A program made the translations under genes and the position numbers. This document shows positions 1-6,518 of a DNA stretch of 64,000 nucleotides, piece after piece. How positions within the stretch are numbered: position 1 is the stretch's first letter; each line of letters opens with the position of its first letter. The stretch is from Curvibacter microcysteis. Its GTDB lineage: Bacteria > Pseudomonadota > Gammaproteobacteria > Burkholderiales > Burkholderiaceae_C. The notes beneath the pieces are model-generated. The model saw only the letters and a list, made by a program, of their open reading frames with translations, did not search any database and was not told where the DNA came from. Location of the stretch: NCBI RefSeq assembly GCF_028649435.1, contig NZ_JAQSIN010000009.1. One strand, given 5' to 3'.

Positions 1-56
1 TCGAGGCGGGCGACGACCGAATCAAGGTCTTTGCGCAGGGAGATGATGTCTAGCAT
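1..56 (-). CDS. serS: Seryl-tRNA synthetase, N-terminal fragment (cut by window edge)
   Basis: Only the first 18 codons are present, reading MLDIISLRKDLDSVVARL from an ATG at 56 on the minus strand and running off the left edge. This matches the start of the N-terminal coiled-coil (tRNA-binding arm) of bacterial SerRS, which typically begins MLDIxLLRKDLDxVAxRL. The enzyme charges tRNA-Ser in the cytoplasm. The identity rests on this short but characteristic stretch; the catalytic domain lies outside the window. Confidence 0.75.
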   Translation of the reverse strand, partial: MLDIISLRKDLDSVVARL

Positions 57-101
57 GGGTCGATTTTAGCGAGGGCGGGCCAGCGCTCTGGCCCGGGGGG
101 C

Positions 102-728
102 TCAGTTCAAGATTTCAAGGCGCACGTCATCCGCCCACAGCGTGCCCTGCTCGTCCAGCAGAATGCCGATGCGGATCTCTTCCGTGGCCTCCGGCAGCGG
201 CAGCTCAACGCTGTAGCGCTTCCAGTCCTGGGTGCCGATCACGCGGCTGTCGTTCATGTGGTTCCACAGCAGCACTCGGTTGTCGATGTCGCGCATCTGC
301 AAGATGAGGCCCCCCCCAGCACCGTCGGCGCCCTGGGTTTTGAGCTCGCTGCTCAAACGCGCCGTCTTGCCGCGCCAGCAAGGCGCCACGCGGATCGTTT
401 GCTCCAAGGTCGCATGCGCTTCGGTGCCGATCCGGCGCAGGCGAAAGCTCGGCGGCGCACTGCGGTACACCGCCGTGTCGGACTCAAACAGGTAATGCCC
501 GGGGTTGACGTGCTCCACCCCGCGCCAGCCCTTGGGAATGCCGTTCTCCCCCGCCACAAAACCGGGGTTGTTGACCGGGGCGATGGCAGGCCGGCCCGGC
601 GCCGGGCAGGCCGGGGCGCTGGCCGCACTGGCGGGGCTCGGGGAAGCCGCACTTTGCGCCTGGCTCAGAGGGCTGAACAAGGCCCCGCTCAGGGCCAGGG
701 CCACCGGGGCCCACTGGATGTATCGCAT
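102..728 (-). CDS. Secreted protein with carbohydrate-binding-like beta-sandwich, function unknown
   Basis: A 208-residue protein. The start at 728 is chosen over an upstream in-frame ATG (752) because it is preceded by a good ribosome site (AGAGGAC) and directly opens a signal peptide (MRYIQWAPVALALSGALFSPLSQAQS), followed by an Ala/Pro/Ser-rich spacer. The mature part has features of CBM4/9-like or galactose-binding-like sandwiches: NPGF...G.P.GW near the start, a central run of alternating beta strands, and WADDVRLE at the very C terminus. It probably acts in the periplasm or outside the cell. No catalytic residues are recognisable. It sits between serS and a dehydratase gene on the same strand. 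The fold is inferred from motif pattern only. Confidence 0.7.
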   Translation of the reverse strand: MRYIQWAPVALALSGALFSPLSQAQSAASPSPASAASAPACPAPGRPAIAPVNNPGFVAGENGIPKGWRGVEHVNPGHYLFESDTAVYRSAPPSFRLRRIGTEAHATLEQTIRVAPCWRGKTARLSSELKTQGADGAGGGLILQMRDIDNRVLLWNHMNDSRVIGTQDWKRYSVELPLPEATEEIRIGILLDEQGTLWADDVRLEILN

Positions 729-757
729 GGGAAAAGTCCTCTCAGTCAGCACGCGGC

Positions 758-1699
758 TCAGGCCAGCGCGCTGGGGTCAAAGTTGGCGCCACAGACAATC
801 AGGCACACTTTTTCGTCAGCCCGGGGGCGGTAGGCCCCGCTTTGCAGCGCAGCCAGGCCCAGGGCGGCAGCGGGCTCCACCGCCAGTTTGAAGTCGCTCC
901 ACAGCGTGTGGCGCGCGCGCGCAATGGCGTCGTCGCTGAGCAACAAGGCCTGGCGCACCTGGGCTTGGGTCACGGCCCAAGCGATGTCGCCAATGCGCTT
1001 GGCGCCCAGCGAGTCGGCCGCAATGCCCGACACCGCCACGTCCACCGGCTGGCCGGCCTCGCGGGCGCGAAACAAGGTGGGCGCGGTTTCGGGCTCCAGC
1101 GCCACCACCTGGCTGCGCTGCTCAAACCAGGCGGCCAAGCCGCCAATCAAACCGCCGCCACCCACGCTGACCAACACCGAGTCGGGCACGCCAGCCTGGG
1201 CTTCAATCTCAGCCCCCAGGGTGCCCGCCCCGGCCACCACCTCGGGCTGGTCATAGGCATGGGTCAACAAGGCGCCCGTGGCCTGCTGGCGGGCCAGGCA
1301 GGCCCGGTAGGCCTCGGCATAGACCGCGCCGGTCACCACCACGTCGGCGCCCAGTTCGCGCAGTTTTTTGCGCTTGGCCTCGGGCGAGACCTCGGGCACA
1401 AACACCTCGCAGCGCACGCCCAGGGTGCGTGCCGCCGCCGCCGTGGCGATGCCGGCATTGCCGCCCGACGCGACGATCACACCGGCCTGGGTCAGAGGCT
1501 GGGCCAGCAGGCGGTTCATCATGCCGCGGGCCTTGAAGCTGCCGCCCACTTGCAGGTGTTCCAGCTTGAGCCAGACTTCAGCCGCCGCCACGCCAAGGGC
1601 TGCCCCGGGCAGACGCCACAAAGGGGTCTGGCGCAAAAAGCCCACAGGGGCTTGCTTCAGTCGGGTCAATGCGCTTTCAATGTCGGAGCGGTCGATCAT
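758..1699 (-). CDS. Threonine/serine dehydratase family PLP enzyme
   Basis: A 313-residue fold-type II PLP enzyme. The PLP lysine is K56 in GGSFKARG. SGGNAG further on is the substrate/cofactor loop, and VGGGGLIGG is the glycine-rich phosphate-binding loop. Length and motifs match the short catabolic-type threonine/serine dehydratases (deamination to 2-oxobutyrate or pyruvate) without a C-terminal ACT regulatory domain, so feedback control by isoleucine is unlikely. A TTG in frame at 1714 is possible, but the ATG at 1699 opens the conserved helix. The exact substrate (Thr, Ser, or a hydroxyaspartate relative) cannot be fixed from sequence. It ends 29 bases upstream of the secreted protein gene on the same strand. 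Confidence 0.85.
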   Translation of the reverse strand: MIDRSDIESALTRLKQAPVGFLRQTPLWRLPGAALGVAAAEVWLKLEHLQVGGSFKARGMMNRLLAQPLTQAGVIVASGGNAGIATAAAARTLGVRCEVFVPEVSPEAKRKKLRELGADVVVTGAVYAEAYRACLARQQATGALLTHAYDQPEVVAGAGTLGAEIEAQAGVPDSVLVSVGGGGLIGGLAAWFEQRSQVVALEPETAPTLFRAREAGQPVDVAVSGIAADSLGAKRIGDIAWAVTQAQVRQALLLSDDAIARARHTLWSDFKLAVEPAAALGLAALQSGAYRPRADEKVCLIVCGANFDPSALA

Positions 1700-1807
1700 G
1701 GTCGGGGGCGTCAAAATGCGAAGAGCGCAGTGTAGCCAGCCTGATGCCCCAGGGTGGATCGACCTGCCCTTGGCCCACGATCTGAGTCACCGACTCGGGA
1801 GAAGCGC

Positions 1808-2494
1808 ATGTTCTACGTGTACGGACTCGGCGGCCCCATTTACCGGGGACCGCTGGAAAACCTGGCCCAGGTCAGCCCGGTTCGGGCCTTGTCGGCCATA
1901 CGCCGGGTACAAGGCGTGAACGCCCCCGCCACCGAGCGCTTGCCCGACCCCGCCGAGGCCCCGGCGCCCGCGCACAGTGGCGCGCCCCACACCCTGCGCC
2001 AAGAGGCCTTGGCGGCCTACACCGACACCCAGCAAGGCCCCACCCCAGCCCGCGAGCCTTTGGAGCGTGTGCAAGACGTGATGACGCGCGAGGTGCTGAG
2101 CCTGGCACCCAGCCTGAGCGCCGCCGAGGCCTGGGAGGCGCTGGCCGCACGCGGCGTGGGCCAAGCCCCGGTGGTCAATGCCCAGGGCCTGTTGGTGGGC
2201 TTGTTGCTGCGTGCCGACCTGTTGCCGGCCTCGCTGCTGCCCGGGCCGGCGGCCAACACCACCGGCATCGCCGCCTGGCAACTGGCGCAGCGCCCGGTGT
2301 CCGAGTTGATGCTGACGCCCGTGCCCGCGGTCACGCCCGACACGCACCTGCGCCAGGCCGCCCGGGTGCTGCTGGACATGGGCCTGCCCGGCCTGCCGGT
2401 GACGCAAGACAGCGGCCAGGTCGTGGGTTTTTTGTCGCGCGCCGACATCTTGCGCGCGGTGGTCGCCGACCCGCCGCTGGACCTGTGGACCTGA
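1808..2494 (+). CDS. CBS-domain pair protein
   Basis: A 228-residue protein started at 1808, where GGGAGAAG provides a ribosome site; an earlier in-frame start lacks one. The N-terminal ~85 residues are low-complexity (MFYVYGLGGPIYRG, then Pro/Ala-rich). Two CBS repeats follow: the first around VQDVMTREVLSLAP...GLLVGLLLRADLLP, the second around VSELMLTPVPAVTPDT...GQVVGFLSRADILRAV. CBS pairs usually bind adenine nucleotides and sense energy state or regulate a partner domain; here no partner domain is fused. It is transcribed divergently from the dehydratase and converges on ispH. The role is unknown beyond ligand sensing. Confidence 0.8.
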   Translation: MFYVYGLGGPIYRGPLENLAQVSPVRALSAIRRVQGVNAPATERLPDPAEAPAPAHSGAPHTLRQEALAAYTDTQQGPTPAREPLERVQDVMTREVLSLAPSLSAAEAWEALAARGVGQAPVVNAQGLLVGLLLRADLLPASLLPGPAANTTGIAAWQLAQRPVSELMLTPVPAVTPDTHLRQAARVLLDMGLPGLPVTQDSGQVVGFLSRADILRAVVADPPLDLWT

Positions 2495-2524
2495 CGTCCA
2501 CCCGGTCCCCGGGCGGGTGCAGCC

Positions 2525-3487
2525 TCAGGCCTGAGGCTCGATGCGCAAGCCCTTGGGCAGCGGGAACTTCAGGGTTTCTTCAATGCCGTTCATCTTGCGC
2601 ACCGACACCGCGCCATAGGCCCGGATGCGCTCAATGACCTGGTTGACCAGCACTTCGGGAGCCGAGGCGCCCGCGGTCAGGCCGACCCGGCTCTTGCCCT
2701 CGAACCAGCCGGCCTGCAGCTCGTCTGCGTTGTCCACCATGTGGCTTTCGGTGCCCAGCTTTTGCGCCAGCTCGCGCAGGCGGTTGCTGTTGGAGCTGGT
2801 CGGGCTGCCGACCACGATCACGATGTCCACCTGCGGGCTGAGCACCTTGACCGCGTCCTGGCGGTTTTGCGTGGCATAGCAAATGTCTTGCTGCTTGGGC
2901 TCGCGCACCTTGGGAAAGCGCTGGCGCACGGCCTCGGCGATCTCGGCAGCGTCGTCCACGCTCAGCGTGGTCTGGGTGACCACGGCCAGCTTGTCGGTCT
3001 GGGCCGGCTGCACGCGGGCCACATCGGCCACGTCTTCGACCAGGTGGATGCCGCTGTCGAGCTGGCCCATCGTGCCCTCGACCTCGGGGTGCCCCTTGTG
3101 GCCGATCATGATGAACTCAAAGCCTTCCTTGGCCAGCTTGGCCACCTCGACGTGCACCTTGGTGACCAGCGGGCAGGTGGCGTCAAAGATCGAAAAGCCA
3201 CGGGCGCGCGCCTCGTCCTGCACGGCGCGGCTCACACCGTGGGCGCTGAACACCAGGGTGGCGCCAGGGGGTACGTCGTCCAGCTCTTCGATGAAGATGG
3301 CGCCTTTTTGCTTGAGGTCGTTCACCACATAGGTGTTGTGCACGATCTCATGGCGCACGTAGATGGGCGCGCCAAACTTTTGCAGCGCACGCTCCACGAT
3401 CTCGATGGCACGGTCCACACCGGCGCAAAAACCGCGCGGCTCGGCCAGGGTGATTTCCGACAGGGTCGGCACCACGGGGGTGCTCAT
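2525..3487 (-). CDS. ispH: 4-hydroxy-3-methylbut-2-enyl diphosphate reductase
   Basis: A 320-residue enzyme for the last step of the MEP isoprenoid pathway, converting HMBPP to IPP and DMAPP. The three cysteines that hold the [4Fe-4S] cluster are visible: C21 in EPRGFCAGVDRAI, C105 in FDATCPLVTKVH and C203 in DICYATQNRQ. Histidines in VRHEIVHN and VFSAHGVS match the substrate-binding set. Full family length. It lies one base downstream of the fkpB/slpA-like gene on the same strand, the same arrangement as fkpB-ispH in enterobacteria, so the two are almost certainly co-transcribed. Confidence 0.97.
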   Translation of the reverse strand: MSTPVVPTLSEITLAEPRGFCAGVDRAIEIVERALQKFGAPIYVRHEIVHNTYVVNDLKQKGAIFIEELDDVPPGATLVFSAHGVSRAVQDEARARGFSIFDATCPLVTKVHVEVAKLAKEGFEFIMIGHKGHPEVEGTMGQLDSGIHLVEDVADVARVQPAQTDKLAVVTQTTLSVDDAAEIAEAVRQRFPKVREPKQQDICYATQNRQDAVKVLSPQVDIVIVVGSPTSSNSNRLRELAQKLGTESHMVDNADELQAGWFEGKSRVGLTAGASAPEVLVNQVIERIRAYGAVSVRKMNGIEETLKFPLPKGLRIEPQA

Positions 3488-3488
3488 C

Positions 3489-3950
3489 TCACAGCACCCC
3501 GATCAGCTGCACTTCAAAGGTGACGGGCTGGCCGGCCAGCGGGTGGTTGAAGTCAAACAACACCGCCTCGTCACTGAGCTGCTGCACCGCACCGGCGTAG
3601 CTGCCCGTGCCGTCGGGGGTGGGGAATTGCACCACGTCACCGACGTGGTACTGCTCGTCCGGGTCGCCCAGCTGCACCAGCAGCTTGCGCGCCACCCACT
3701 GCAGCATGTCGGGGTTGCGCTCGCCAAAGGCCTCGCCGGCGGCGATCTCGAACTGGCTGCGCGTGCCCTCGGCCAGGCCGATCAGCCGCTGCTCCACCGC
3801 AGGCGACAACTCGCCGGTGCCCAGCGACAAAGTGGCAGGCTTGTCCTCGAAAGTATTGATGATGTCCCCAGCCGGACCGGAGAGCCGGTAATGCAGCGTG
3901 AGAAAGGAGTCCGACTTGACGACGGAAGCTTGAGTGGGCGTTGTTGACAT
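3489..3950 (-). CDS. slpA: FKBP-type peptidyl-prolyl cis-trans isomerase, SlpA/FkpB type
   Basis: A 153-residue SlyD/SlpA-type FKBP. The start at 3950 gives MSTTPTQASVVKSDSFLTLHYRLS, which fits family N termini; 18 additional upstream codons are not conserved-looking. Recognisable pieces are the FKBP strand LTLHYRL, INTFEDKPATLSLGTGELSPAVEQRLIGL and the inserted-flap region around GEAFGERNPD and FDFNHPLAG. It likely acts in the cytoplasm as a prolyl isomerase and chaperone. It precedes ispH by one base. The divergent radC start lies about 210 bases away. Confidence 0.9.
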   Translation of the reverse strand: MSTTPTQASVVKSDSFLTLHYRLSGPAGDIINTFEDKPATLSLGTGELSPAVEQRLIGLAEGTRSQFEIAAGEAFGERNPDMLQWVARKLLVQLGDPDEQYHVGDVVQFPTPDGTGSYAGAVQQLSDEAVLFDFNHPLAGQPVTFEVQLIGVL

Positions 3951-4130
3951 GGAAGTCCCGATAAACTGGCCGCTATTGTAAAAAACCGGCCAGAGTCCCT
4001 TCACATGACGGGCCCACTGTTGCTTTTTCCGTTCCCTCCTGCGGGGTGTTGCAGTGCCTGGGAACCCAGGCGCTGCCGCCCACGCAGCCGCCCCACGAGC
4101 CGCGTTTTGTCATCACCCTTCACCTGGATG

Positions 4131-4149
4131 GGGCCCACCCGATGGGCCC
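4131..4149 (+). other. Inverted repeat just upstream of radC start
   Basis: GGGCCCA (4131-4137) and TGGGCCC (4143-4149) form a perfect 7-bp stem with loop CCCGA, ending 11 bases before the radC ATG at 4161. There is no T-tract, so it is not a typical terminator. Its position could restrict ribosome access. The rest of 3951-4160 holds no recognisable gene. Confidence 0.4.
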
Positions 4150-4160
4150 TGACCGCCCCC

Positions 4161-4838
4161 ATGAGCCTGCAGGATTTGCCGCCTGATGCCCGCCCGCGCG
4201 AGAAGCTGATCGCGCGTGGCCCCGGCGCGCTCAGCGACGCCGAGCTGCTGGCCCTGCTGCTGCGCACCGGGCTGGCGGGCAAGAACGTGCTGCAACTGGC
4301 GCAAGAGCTGCTCGACCGCTTTGGCGGCCTCAGCGGCCTGCTGCACACCGGCCTGGACGAGCTCAAAAGCATCAAGGGCCTGGGCGGCAGCGCCAAGCGC
4401 GCGGAGCTCAGCGCCGTGCTCGAACTGGCGCGCCGGGCCCTGGCCCAGCAGTTGAGCGAGCGCCCGGCGTTCACCAGCCCCCAGGCCGTGCAGGATTACC
4501 TGCAACTGCACTTGGCGCACAAGGGCCATGAGGTGTTTGCCGTGCTGTTTCTGGACAGCCAACACAAGCTGCTGGCCTTTGAAGAAATGTTTCGCGGCAC
4601 CCTGAGCCAGACCAGCGTCTACCCGCGCGAGGTGGTGCTGCGCGCCCTGCACCACCGCGCTGGCGCCGTGGTGCTGGCGCACAACCACCCCAGCGGCACG
4701 GTGCAGCCCTCGCGTGCCGACGAGGCCCTGACCCAGCACCTCAAAGCCGCCCTGGGCTTGGTCGACATCCGGGTGCTGGACCATTTCATCGTGGCGCCAG
4801 GCCAGGCCTTGTCCATGGCCGAGAAAGGCCTGCTGTGA
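4161..4838 (+). CDS. radC: RadC-family JAB/MPN-domain protein
   Basis: A 225-residue protein. The start at 4161 gives MSLQDLPPDARPREKLIARG, the usual RadC opening; an upstream in-frame extension from 4005 looks non-coding. The N-terminal half carries a helix-hairpin-helix-like region (DELKSIKGLGGSAKRAEL). The C-terminal half is the RadC JAMM/MPN domain with the HNHPSG metal motif at about residues 173-178 and a downstream acidic residue. The family is named for DNA repair, but that role is disputed and the biochemical activity is unproven. It overlaps the next gene by one base (TGATG), so the two are translationally coupled. Confidence 0.93.
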   Translation: MSLQDLPPDARPREKLIARGPGALSDAELLALLLRTGLAGKNVLQLAQELLDRFGGLSGLLHTGLDELKSIKGLGGSAKRAELSAVLELARRALAQQLSERPAFTSPQAVQDYLQLHLAHKGHEVFAVLFLDSQHKLLAFEEMFRGTLSQTSVYPREVVLRALHHRAGAVVLAHNHPSGTVQPSRADEALTQHLKAALGLVDIRVLDHFIVAPGQALSMAEKGLL

Positions 4839-5533
4839 TGCGCGCCAAACCCACGCCCCGTGGCGCCGAGGCGCTGCCCGCCGGCCTGGTGGTGCGTTCG
4901 CTGCAAGACCTGAAGCTGGTGCAAAAGCGCCTGGCCCAGCAGCGCGCCGAGGCCGAAGCCCTGGCCGTGGCCCGACGCGAGGCCGAAGTCAAACGCCAGC
5001 AGGCCAATCGCCTGTTTGAACTGGCCGTGGGCCCGGTGACCCGGCTGCACCCGCCCAACAAGGTCTTGCTCAACAACGACCCGCCGCCCCCCATTCCTGT
5101 GCAGCACCAGTTGGACGAACAGCGCGTGCTGCTGGAGTCCATCAGCGACGACTTCGACGTCAGCTCGCTGCTGGACACCGACGACGCGCTGAGCTTCCGC
5201 CGCCCTGGCATCAGCGTCGAGGTGACGCGCAAACTGCGGCGTGGCGAGTGGAGCATCCAAAGCCAGCTTGACCTGCATGGCCTGCGCACCGACGAGGCGC
5301 GTGAGGCCCTGGGCCAGTACATCCGCGAGGCGCACAAGCTGGGCCTGCGCTGCGTGCGCGTGGTGCACGGCAAAGGCCTGGGCTCACCCGGCAAAAGCCC
5401 GGTGCTCAAGGGCCGGGTGCAAAGCTGGCTGGTGCAGAAGAACGATGTGCTGGCCTTTGTGCAGGCCCGCCCCGCCGAGGGCGGCGCCGGCGCCTTGGTG
5501 GTGCTGCTGCGCCCCTCTCCGGGCGGGCACTGA
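4838..5533 (+). CDS. Smr/MutS2 domain protein
   Basis: A 231-residue protein starting at the ATG that overlaps the radC stop. Residues ~20-60 form an Arg/Glu/Ala-rich charged helix (likely coiled coil). The C-terminal Smr domain is marked by LDLHGLRTDEAREAL and RVVHGKGLGSPGKSPVLKG. Smr domains nick or cleave branched DNA or RNA; stand-alone proteobacterial forms (YdaL/SmrA, SmrB types) include a ribosome-collision endonuclease. Which of these this protein resembles cannot be decided here. Its coupling to radC suggests shared transcription. Confidence 0.88.
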   Translation: MRAKPTPRGAEALPAGLVVRSLQDLKLVQKRLAQQRAEAEALAVARREAEVKRQQANRLFELAVGPVTRLHPPNKVLLNNDPPPPIPVQHQLDEQRVLLESISDDFDVSSLLDTDDALSFRRPGISVEVTRKLRRGEWSIQSQLDLHGLRTDEAREALGQYIREAHKLGLRCVRVVHGKGLGSPGKSPVLKGRVQSWLVQKNDVLAFVQARPAEGGAGALVVLLRPSPGGH

Positions 5534-5552
5534 GGCGGGGGCCCGCCGGCCC

Positions 5553-6059
5553 TCAGCCCGCCGTGCCCAGGCGCTGCAGCGCCTCACCGGTGACGCGGCA
5601 GATGCGCCAGTCGGGCATGACGGTGGCGCCCATGGCCTGGTAGAAGTCGATCGCGGGCTGGTTCCAGTCCAGCACCGACCACTCGAAACGGCCGCAACCG
5701 CGTTGCACGGCCAAAGCGGCCAGGGCCTGGAGCAAGGCCTTGCCAATGCCCAGGCCGCGCCGCTCGGGCAACACAAACAAATCTTCGAGGTACAGACCCG
5801 GCTGGGCCAGGAAGGTCGAGTAGTTCGGGAAGAACAGCGCAAAGCCGGCCGGCTCGCCCTGCCACTCGGCCAACAAGGCTTCGGCCGCCGGGCGCTCGCC
5901 GAACAAGGTGGCGCGCAGTTGCTCGGGCGTGGCCGTGACGCGGTCGAGCAAGTGCTCGTACTCGGCCAGGCCGCGGATCAGGCGCAGCAAGGTGTCGCAG
6001 TCCTCGGCCGTGGCCGGGCGCAGGCGGAGGGCGCTGTCGGGGGTGTGGAGGGGGCTCAT
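5553..6059 (-). CDS. GNAT family N-acetyltransferase
   Basis: A 168-residue GNAT-fold protein. The start MSPLHTPDSALRLRPATAEDCDTLLRLI follows the globin gene by two bases. Motif A is clear: LYLEDLFVLPERRGLGIGKALLQALAALA contains the R/Q-x-x-G-x-G/A acetyl-CoA loop (RRGLGIG). EWSVLDWNQPAIDFYQAMGA is the usual beta6-alpha4 segment. The overall pattern resembles diamine N-acetyltransferase-like (SSAT-type) members, but the acceptor is unknown. It is probably co-transcribed with the upstream group II truncated hemoglobin. Confidence 0.88.
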   Translation of the reverse strand: MSPLHTPDSALRLRPATAEDCDTLLRLIRGLAEYEHLLDRVTATPEQLRATLFGERPAAEALLAEWQGEPAGFALFFPNYSTFLAQPGLYLEDLFVLPERRGLGIGKALLQALAALAVQRGCGRFEWSVLDWNQPAIDFYQAMGATVMPDWRICRVTGEALQRLGTAG

Positions 6060-6061
6060 GG

Positions 6062-6481
6062 TCAGCTCACGCCTTTGTTGCGCATCCAGTCGGCGGTGCC
6101 GTAAAAGCTCTCTTTGAGGCGGGCGCGCAGGTCGTCGGGTACGCCGGTTTCGCCCATGGCCTGGTCCATGCAGGCGACCCACTGATCGCGCTCCTTGATG
6201 CCAATCGGAAACGGCAGGTGACGCGCGCGCAGCATGGGGTGGCCAAAGCGGTCGGTGTAGTACGACGGCCCGCCCAGCCAGCCGCACAGGAACCAGAACA
6301 GGCGCTGGCGTGCGTTGGCCAGGTCCGGTCCGTGGGCGGCACGCAGCTCGTGGTAGCCGGGTTCCAGGTCCATGAGGTCGTAAAAGCGCTCGGTCAGGGC
6401 GAGCACACGGGCTTCGCCACCGATCCATTCAAACGGGGTGGCGGGGGCGGCGCTGCCGCTGGGGGTGTCTTCGGTGTCCAT
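6062..6481 (-). CDS. Group II truncated hemoglobin
   Basis: A 139-residue globin of the short 2/2 type. Group II hallmarks are visible: B10 tyrosine Y34 in ERFYDLM, proximal histidine H88 in LRARHLPFPI, and G8 tryptophan W101 in RDQWVACM, with GGPSYYTDRFGHP before the F helix. No signal peptide, so it is cytoplasmic. Family members bind O2 and NO and are linked to oxidative or nitrosative stress. It is the first gene of a two-gene unit with the GNAT enzyme. Confidence 0.93.
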   Translation of the reverse strand: MDTEDTPSGSAAPATPFEWIGGEARVLALTERFYDLMDLEPGYHELRAAHGPDLANARQRLFWFLCGWLGGPSYYTDRFGHPMLRARHLPFPIGIKERDQWVACMDQAMGETGVPDDLRARLKESFYGTADWMRNKGVS

Positions 6482-6518
6482 GCGCTATTTTCACCGCAGC
6501 CAGCCCCCCGGCAGGCGC

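Noticed and set aside
5520..5560. GC-rich hairpins between the Smr and GNAT genes considered as a terminator
   Set aside because: Stem potential exists (GGCGGG/CCCGCC) but there is no T-tract on either strand.
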